From contig CM061919.1 in the NCBI GenBank assembly GCA_031002005.1, positions 12,719,687 to 12,783,686 on the forward strand: a stretch of DNA of 64,000 nucleotides. The letters run 5' to 3'. The DNA is from Vandiemenella viatica (lineage: Eukaryota; Arthropoda; Insecta; Orthoptera; Morabidae). Within the stretch, counting starts at the first letter, position 1. Every line of letters starts with the position of its first letter. Made by a program: the position numbers and the translations under genes. The notes below the pieces were generated by a model. That model searched no databases. It saw only the letters and a list, made by a program, of their open reading frames with translations, and was not told where the DNA came from. Below are positions 57,137 to 64,000 of the stretch, one piece after another.

Positions 57137-57439
57137 ATACACTTATGAATCATTATGTGAGACATTATATGATTCAGTAAGACTTAAAACACACTTGTAA
57201 AATGGAAGTTCCTTAAATAAAACTATAATTTATCAAATATATTGTTTTCTAAAAAAAAAAAAAAAAAAAAAAAAAATTAGAAAAAAAACAAAATTTAGAA
57301 AAAAAACACGGGTGCTAGTTTTTTTTTCTCAAAGCTGAAAAAAAAACATTTTTTTTTTTCAGTTTGCAACACTAGTATAGCATAACTCAAGGTTAATGAG
57401 ATAATAGCATAATCATATAAGCAAAGTAAATGTATGTTA

Positions 57440-57663
57440 GAATTTTGGAGATCAGATTCTGGTGTCATAACAATGCAATAGTCAAACCCAAGAAGCTGCT
57501 AGAAACACTTTCGAGTAGTTTTAGTGGTGTCATGCAGGTCCAGGGTGTATCACAACCCAATTACCATTTGAAAATAAAATGTCTTGCTACAGACCACCAA
57601 AAAATTATGACAATTATTCAGTGTGGAAGAATGTTGTTGTAGCAGAATTGCGATCTCTGGAAG
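57440..57663. mobile_element. MITE of the GATCTCCAGT-ended family, copy 4
   Basis: The ends TTTGGAGATCAGATTCTGG and the complement of CCAGAGATCGCAATTCTGC are imperfect. The inner box GGTCCAGGGTGTATCACAA is at 57538. Collinear with copies at 8545 and 40723. Confidence 0.7.
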
Positions 57664-58895
57664 GCCTGCATTTTTAAGGTATCATCAATAAAGTCTGTAT
57701 ATCCAATGTATATCCTTGAGAAAATATGCATTACTCTAATGATTAAAACAAAATTAACCCTGACAAGTGATTCTTTCTTTAAAAAGAGAGCTACCTAACA
57801 GTGTAACACCAGGATAATATTCAGCAAAACATATTACAGGTCAAGTTTAGATTGTAATACAGCGAATGTATAACTGCCCAGGCTAGGGTGTAGCTATTGC
57901 AATTCGTACTGAAAGCGTGTGATGAAATTAATTGCAATAGTTTTTTGTTACTAGCAATCCTGATGTAGACAACACGTTTGTTAGTCAAAATATAGTTTGC
58001 GATGTGTTTGGATGTGGACAGTTTAGTTTCTCCAGAGGTAATGTTAGTAGAGATTCTGGTTAGGTAGAAATCCAGCCTGTATCAAACTGTTATAGTTGTA
58101 GAATTTAAAGTACTAGGAAGTTAGTTGTTATTAATAATTAATATTAGTAATTTCATGAACGTCATGTTAGTGATGTTACTGACGTAGTATATCGCAATGT
58201 AAACTACTCTATGTATCTTAAGTCACCGATTCGAAGCACCAAATTACAGAGTTAAGCTAGTACACATGTACCCAAAAGTATTGCCATCAGTATATCTACA
58301 AAACTGTTGTGTTTAAATTATGGCATATACCGAATAAATATCATGTAACGTACTGACAAAGATTAGCACAAATTATATTGTAATGGAAAAATTTTGGCCT
58401 AAAAGAAACAGCAATATGCAGATTTTAAGGATACAAAAGCCAGGAAAGGAATCAATCCAATACTAATATGTATCACAGTGCGAAACCTTTCGAATTTTTA
58501 CAATAAAGACAATAATCATAATTCCGTTTATATAGATATGAGTTTAAGGAAAACACAGAACACCCTTACAGGCGATAGACTCAAATACTTCAGTTTTCCA
58601 TGATAAGTGTCATAGCATACCACGAATATACATCACGAAACAAATACTTACAACAATACATAGAATTAGATAAACACTAGATGACTGGACAACTACCACC
58701 ACTACTATAACGCCATGATTTTTTATTCTCTTTACACTATGCAGCAGAGACGGTAGACAATATAAACTGCGATTACGACGTATAAAGAGTACGTTATCTC
58801 ATGGGGAATATTTCATTCCTCCATGCGTTATCTATGCAGCAACAACCTTTTTTTTTTAACTTTTAAGATCCTTATTAGCAAATCAGTTAACATTA
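57664..58895. other. Non-coding stretch upstream of the OSER1 candidate exon
   Basis: No ORF. One minus-strand box motif at 58058-58090. A promoter or 5' UTR exon for OSER1 could lie here or further upstream, but none could be pinned down. Confidence 0.35.
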
Positions 58896-59753
58896 CTTAA
58901 TCGAAGTTTAATTGCGATAGAGCGAATGCTCCGGTAGTAATTTTCCTGGTGATACTAATTACAATTTTTTTTTAGTATATTGTTATTATTACTACCTTAA
59001 ACATTTTCAGTGTTAAATTCCTCCCCCGTCTACTTATGCGATTTGTGAATTTTAATTTTAAACTCCGTCAGAATTTTGGATAAATTATTCATCACTTCCC
59101 TTGGTAACTTACTCCAATCCCTGACACCCTTACCCACAAAAGAAAATTTTCACATTTCGCATAAAATCGAGTGCCATGGTCATCTTTTCCCTTCCAAATT
59201 CTTCGACCAATATCCTTCCAAGCCCCATCTTCACCATACGCATTATACATTCCAAGCATCCTCTACACCCTCCTCCTGTCTTCCAATGATTCCCAATCAA
59301 GCTCCTTTATCATATTAGTTGCTGAATGGGTGATTTTAACAAACAAATCTAGCTGCTCTCCTTTTCACTCCCTCCAACTCCTGTATTTGATACCCAAAAT
59401 GCGTGTCCCATGCTACACCACCATATTCAAGCAATGGTCTGACCAAGGTTTTTTTTTTAACCCAATTCCATAATTTCTTTGATACATACATCCTGTCATC
59501 ACTCTCTCCAGTAAATGAAGGATTTGTAACCTTTTCCTACCACCTCTCGAATGTGCCCTGCCAAGTTAAGTTTATTATCAAACGTTATGCGAAGATATTT
59601 ACACTTCAAGCCCTCAACAAGCAATTCTGTACCATCTTTTAATGACAAACAACATTTAGTTTTTTTTATCTGTGTCCATAATTAGCTGCCTCTTCTTGGC
59701 ATTTATCTTCATTCCTCATTGATCTACCAAGTTAGAAATTCTATCAAGGTCAC
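58896..59753 (-). pseudogene. LINE reverse transcriptase C-terminal fragment, cut by the gap
   Basis: The minus strand, in shifting frames, reads FDNKLNLAGHIREVVGKGYKS, a PLLEYGGVAWDT-type motif, ELDWESLEDRRR, and KGVRDWSKLPREVMNN. These are ordered RT C-terminal motifs of a jockey/CR1-like LINE. Same family as 3849-4085. Its upstream part would be in the N gap. Confidence 0.78.
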
Positions 59754-60753
59754 NNNNNNNNNNNNNNNNNNNNNNNNNNNNNNNNNNNNNNNNNNNNNNN
59801 NNNNNNNNNNNNNNNNNNNNNNNNNNNNNNNNNNNNNNNNNNNNNNNNNNNNNNNNNNNNNNNNNNNNNNNNNNNNNNNNNNNNNNNNNNNNNNNNNNNN
59901 NNNNNNNNNNNNNNNNNNNNNNNNNNNNNNNNNNNNNNNNNNNNNNNNNNNNNNNNNNNNNNNNNNNNNNNNNNNNNNNNNNNNNNNNNNNNNNNNNNNN
60001 NNNNNNNNNNNNNNNNNNNNNNNNNNNNNNNNNNNNNNNNNNNNNNNNNNNNNNNNNNNNNNNNNNNNNNNNNNNNNNNNNNNNNNNNNNNNNNNNNNNN
60101 NNNNNNNNNNNNNNNNNNNNNNNNNNNNNNNNNNNNNNNNNNNNNNNNNNNNNNNNNNNNNNNNNNNNNNNNNNNNNNNNNNNNNNNNNNNNNNNNNNNN
60201 NNNNNNNNNNNNNNNNNNNNNNNNNNNNNNNNNNNNNNNNNNNNNNNNNNNNNNNNNNNNNNNNNNNNNNNNNNNNNNNNNNNNNNNNNNNNNNNNNNNN
60301 NNNNNNNNNNNNNNNNNNNNNNNNNNNNNNNNNNNNNNNNNNNNNNNNNNNNNNNNNNNNNNNNNNNNNNNNNNNNNNNNNNNNNNNNNNNNNNNNNNNN
60401 NNNNNNNNNNNNNNNNNNNNNNNNNNNNNNNNNNNNNNNNNNNNNNNNNNNNNNNNNNNNNNNNNNNNNNNNNNNNNNNNNNNNNNNNNNNNNNNNNNNN
60501 NNNNNNNNNNNNNNNNNNNNNNNNNNNNNNNNNNNNNNNNNNNNNNNNNNNNNNNNNNNNNNNNNNNNNNNNNNNNNNNNNNNNNNNNNNNNNNNNNNNN
60601 NNNNNNNNNNNNNNNNNNNNNNNNNNNNNNNNNNNNNNNNNNNNNNNNNNNNNNNNNNNNNNNNNNNNNNNNNNNNNNNNNNNNNNNNNNNNNNNNNNNN
60701 NNNNNNNNNNNNNNNNNNNNNNNNNNNNNNNNNNNNNNNNNNNNNNNNNNNNN
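59754..60753. other. Assembly gap (1000 N)
   Basis: Exactly 1000 unknown bases, so the true size is probably unknown. Confidence 1.
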
Positions 60754-61240
60754 CTGCTCTTTTATAGGTCGGCGATGCACACGGCCATAGACGGGGTTGA
60801 TAGGGGAATGACGTGGAAACCTCACGTCACCAACGTTCGTACCAAAGCATCTGGGAGACTAAGTTCACTCTACCCAGTTCTAAATCCTACATCTAAACTA
60901 AGACCGGACCTAGGGATCCGCCTATACACCGCCCTAGTCAGACCAATATTGGAGTACGCTGCGGTTGTGTAGGGTAACACGGCGCACGCATACCTTCAGC
61001 TACCACAAACGATCCAAAATAGAGCCATCAGATTCGCTCATTACCTACCTAGGGACACGAGGACAGATGACCTCCATCGACTGAGTGGTTTGCCCAAACT
61101 TCAAGTAAGATTCCAACAACTGGCTACGCAGTTCTACGAAAATGCGCAGAAATATAATAACCCTTTGATCTCTGCATTGGGAGCTGAACCAACCTACAAT
61201 GACAGATTAAGGTGGCCAAAGAAAATACTTGACCACCAAT
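60754..61240 (+). pseudogene. Jockey-like LINE RT C-terminal fragment
   Basis: The + strand reads MTWKPHVTNVRTKASGRLSS, LYTALVRPILEYAAVV (then a stop at 60970), LQTIQNRAIRFAHYLPRDTR-like residues, and HRLSGLPKLQVRFQQLATQF. These are typical of the jockey RT C-terminus. One internal stop and loss of the 5' part (gap) leave it without function. Orientation is opposite to the LINE left of the gap. Confidence 0.8.
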
Positions 61241-62496
61241 AAAGAAACAACACACCGGGTAGGAACAACCTGATTATGAAACACCGATCATGTCAACCAA
61301 ACTAGTAAACTGGAAGGAGATGCGCTCCTGCGCACAACCTTCCCCACAACCTGGGACCACCGCTTTCCCAGTTATTGACGTCTGTCTGCATCTCTCTCTC
61401 ACACAATGCAAACAGCCCAATGCCACTGTCAACCCGGAAGCATGGTGGCTAGCGCTCGGGTATTTGCTGGAGTAGAAGGTTTGAGTCCAGCCTCAGACAT
61501 AAGTGCTTTTAATGAACTGCTACGGTCTTCGCGTATTGACTGTACTGTGGATCACTAATATCACATCATACACCAATTGAGAAGCTAAAAAAATGGAGTG
61601 GATGCACGCAACGATATAATAAGGCATTTGCTTTTTGTTTATTCTTTACCCACAGAGTCTATAAATGTATGTGGTATATTTTGAAATGTCCCGGAAATAT
61701 TCATTACCAAGGATTGGAAAGGAATTCGGCCAAGGCATTTAACTGTGAACTCATCCTCTGTTAGCCTGAAATTATTTCATTAACCTCTGAAAACCAAAAC
61801 ATCGATTTTGCTTACCATGGCATACCCAAAATTATTGACAAATTTACTTGAAGATGGACATCCAAAATCTCAGGGCTAACAGAACTTTCAACGATTTCAT
61901 GAAAACAAGTACATCTTCCAAGGCTTACTTTTAACTTATAAACTGTAGCCAATGTTTCGATATGATAAACTAGTTTACATAGCAGTTACAGATTCAAAAT
62001 ACTGTTCGGACCACCTATGATCAAAATAAATTGTTCTACTGTCTTCGTTGTATAGGCCTACCAAAGTGGTGTTAAACGCAAAGTTATAGTCAGAACCGAT
62101 AAATTTATTGATCATAAAATGTCTAACAATTTCCATCTAATTGCTTAAATCAGTTAACAAAGTTTTGTAACTGTCTCCTGTATTATGTTTAATATTGGAA
62201 GGAAATTACTGACTGGTATCACCAGCCTAAACTATGTATCAAAAAATTTGTCTCCAATGGAGATAAAAACTTTGAATGCATAACAGTTATCATTTGGTTA
62301 GGGCTTTACGACTAGCCGATTTCAAGGTTACTAGGGCCTGGAGAGTGCTGCGGAAAAGAACTGCAACTCCTTCTTTTAAAATTAAATGACTTTTTATTTT
62401 AATTATTCTTTCAACAACATTATTATTATTATTCGATTATTGAGAAGTGGAATTGGGATTTTGCTTTACAGGTTGGCAACGCCGTTTCACGTACGT
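61241..62496. other. Non-coding stretch, no recognised feature
   Basis: The first ~250 bases may be the jockey fragment's 3' sequence. The rest is A+T-rich without signal. Confidence 0.4.
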
Positions 62497-62500
62497 TTAA

Positions 62501-63961
62501 GGGGCTCCGGTAGGATGTAAAATGATGAATTTTGTCATTTTCGTTTTTTTTGCCGATTATTGATCTTTGGAATGTCCTCTTTAATTTGGTGTATAATACA
62601 TGCCTATTTCTAACCTAGAAATGCTTTAAAAAAGGCTTTGTTGGCGTCAAACAGGAAGGGGTGAAAAGGATTTTCGAGAGGTCAGCAGCTGATGGGGTAC
62701 AGTATATAAATTACCTGGGGGATGGGGATTCAAAGGCATTCAAGCCAATTGAAGATCTGAAACCCTACGGAACAGATGTGACAATAAATAAGCTAAAATC
62801 TATTGCACGTGTGCAAAAAAGAATGGGTACCCGCTTGCGACGTTTGGTATCATGATGGAGAGGTAAAAAGATGAATGATGGTAAAGGGTTGCTGGGGAAG
62901 AATAAACTTACAGAAGGCATGATTAATAAATTACAAAAGTATTATGGAATGACCATTAGACATAGCAACAACATTGTCAAAGAAATGAAACAATCTGTTT
63001 GAGCTGTCTTATTTCCTGTTGCATCAACTGATTCTGCACCCAACCACGGACTCTGCTCCGAAGGAACTGATTGGTATATGGTGCAAGTACAACGAAGCAC
63101 AAGCAGCAGGCCAAACATTTGTGTACAAGGATGGTTTACCATATGCTGTCATTGAGAAACTTATGCCCATATTCAGGGATCTATCTGATGTACAGCTACT
63201 GAAGAAGTGTTTACATGGTCGTATCCAAAATCCAGATGAGTGCATCAACACTGTTATTTGGTCAAGAATCCCAAAAATTGTTTTTGCATCAATTAATGCT
63301 CTTCATTTTGGTGTTTATGATGCTGTAATGACTTTTAACAATGGCAACTTGTCAAGGTGTGAGGCATTGAAGAAACTGAGTATTAGCGTTGGGTATCACA
63401 CCATACGAGCTATATACAGGCTTGACCAGGAAAGGGTTAGGGTGTCAGAGAAAGCATTGAGAGAAGTGAAAGAAAAGGCACGAGAGAAGAGAAGAAGACT
63501 AAAGATAAAGCTGGAAGAAAGCAATCAGGACGATCCAGATCACCCTAGTTATGGTTGTGGAATGCACTGAAACTTTGACAGCATTTTCCCGTGAGTTTAC
63601 TTTTTGATAGCTTTAGTGTACCTTTTCTTGGAGACTACCTGCAAGAACTTCCTGAAACTTTTACAGCCTTGAAAGTAGGTTTCTGTGAGTATTTTAACGC
63701 AGGGATATTGTATTATACCTTATAGTTTGTAAATTATTGACTTGACAGCACCTCCAAAAGTGCAAAAAATTGGTATATTTTTTTAAAAAATAATTCTGCC
63801 AAACCAATCGGAACTTTTGGAAATCCCTGCGTTAAAGTATTGTAAAATTATCATAGATTCATCCTATTTTATTTCAGATATGTATCACAATTAGTTGTTG
63901 AGAAAAGGTACAGTGAAGTTCGCAAGAAATACATGGGAAAGATACACCCTACCGGAGCCCC
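62501..63961 (+). mobile_element. Kolobok-like DNA transposon, internally deleted
   Basis: The ends GGGGCTCCGGTAGGATGTA and the complement of GGGGCTCCGGTAGGGTGTA lie directly inside TTAA on both sides (62497-62500 and 63962-63965). TTAA duplication fits Kolobok or piggyBac, and the coding content argues for Kolobok or a relative. A subterminal hairpin (TTTAACGCAGGGAT at about 63693, its complement at about 63823) is present. Total 1461 bp. Confidence 0.87.
62655..63570 (+). pseudogene. Transposon-encoded protein, C-terminal part ('Mutator-like' family of arthropods)
   Basis: Frame 1 (62661 on) reads VKRIFERSAADGVQYINYLG-like residues, GTDVTINKL, a TGA at 62853, DGKGLLGKNKLTEG and KLQKYYGM, and a TGA at 63000 where a Trp codon is expected. 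After a frameshift near 63070 the 63019-63570 frame continues: IWCKYNEAQAAG, PIFRDLSDVQLLKKCLHGR, QNPDECINTVIWSRIPK, FGVYDAVMTFNNGN, and an Arg/Lys-rich coiled segment ending YGCGMH. I recognise this order from proteins common in arthropod and cnidarian genomes annotated as Mutator-like. The N-terminal part is deleted. Two stops and a shift make it a pseudogene. Confidence 0.8.
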
Positions 63962-64000
63962 TTAACATTGACATTTATTACAACAATTCTTTTCAATTAC

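Larger units (their letters stand above)
55877..57374. mobile_element. hAT-like element with homopolymer-rich ends
   Basis: The ends TAGTGTTGTAAA and the complement of TAGTGTTGCAAA are hAT-like. Perfect 8-bp duplications GTATAGCA flank it (55869-55876 and 57375-57382). Both subterminal regions are almost pure A/T runs of the GAAAAAAAAAC type. A G/C-run MITE is nested at 56403-56776. Confidence 0.88.

Noticed and set aside
59716..60972. Very long open frames on both strands across the N run
   Set aside because: They are open only because 1000 unknown bases contain no stops. Just the short flanks are real, and those are LINE remnants.

Overview
The window is a eukaryotic, almost certainly insect, nuclear sequence: A+T-rich, with two conserved spliced genes, very long introns and a dense layer of mobile elements. 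The families seen (mariner, hAT, a TTAA-inserting Kolobok-like element, Penelope-like elements, jockey- and RTE-like LINEs, tRNA-derived SINEs) and the repeat load suggest a large-genome insect, possibly a polyneopteran. The species cannot be named from this sequence. A run of exactly 1000 N (59754-60753) is an assembly gap.

Only two host genes are supported, and they point towards each other. TXN2 (mitochondrial thioredoxin) lies on the + strand in three coding exons (7853-8046, 11029-11152, 18784-18927), giving 153 codons with consistent splice sites and a WCNPC active site. An OSER1 orthologue (oxidative stress-responsive serine-rich protein 1) lies on the - strand. Its large terminal coding exon is 31799-32573, and a phase-compatible candidate first coding exon sits about 19 kb upstream at 51834-51910. 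Both gene families have been linked to oxidative-stress handling. Their adjacency here may be chance.

Layout. 1-7700: a G-rich MITE, an inverted-repeat element containing a foldback, SINEs, and LINE C-terminal fragments. 7853-18927: TXN2, its introns holding two MITEs, a degenerate LINE and scrambled LINE/Penelope pieces. 20172-23952: a hAT-like element with a perfect 8-bp target duplication, carrying two MITEs and an intact 1333-bp mariner. 23990-26890: LINE fragments. 28706-29771: a terminal-inverted-repeat element. 31660-32573: the OSER1 terminal exon. 36870-44500: a 167-bp satellite in two opposed arrays, with hAT fragments, SINEs and a decayed mariner. 44700-50150: two more decayed Tc1/mariner elements and a ~137-bp tandem array. 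50591-51162: a 245-bp-arm palindrome with hammerhead-like motifs and a 15-bp target duplication. 51450-58300: MITEs, a second hAT element with an 8-bp duplication, and the OSER1 first coding exon. 58900-61240: LINE fragments around the gap. 62501-63961: a Kolobok-like element ending in TTAA.

I did not find a clearly new multi-gene system. The best leads are the palindrome with a dimer-type hammerhead core in both arms, and a roughly 20-25 bp box (consensus TGGTCCAGGCTGTATTACAA) that recurs about 15 times on both strands inside otherwise different repeats.
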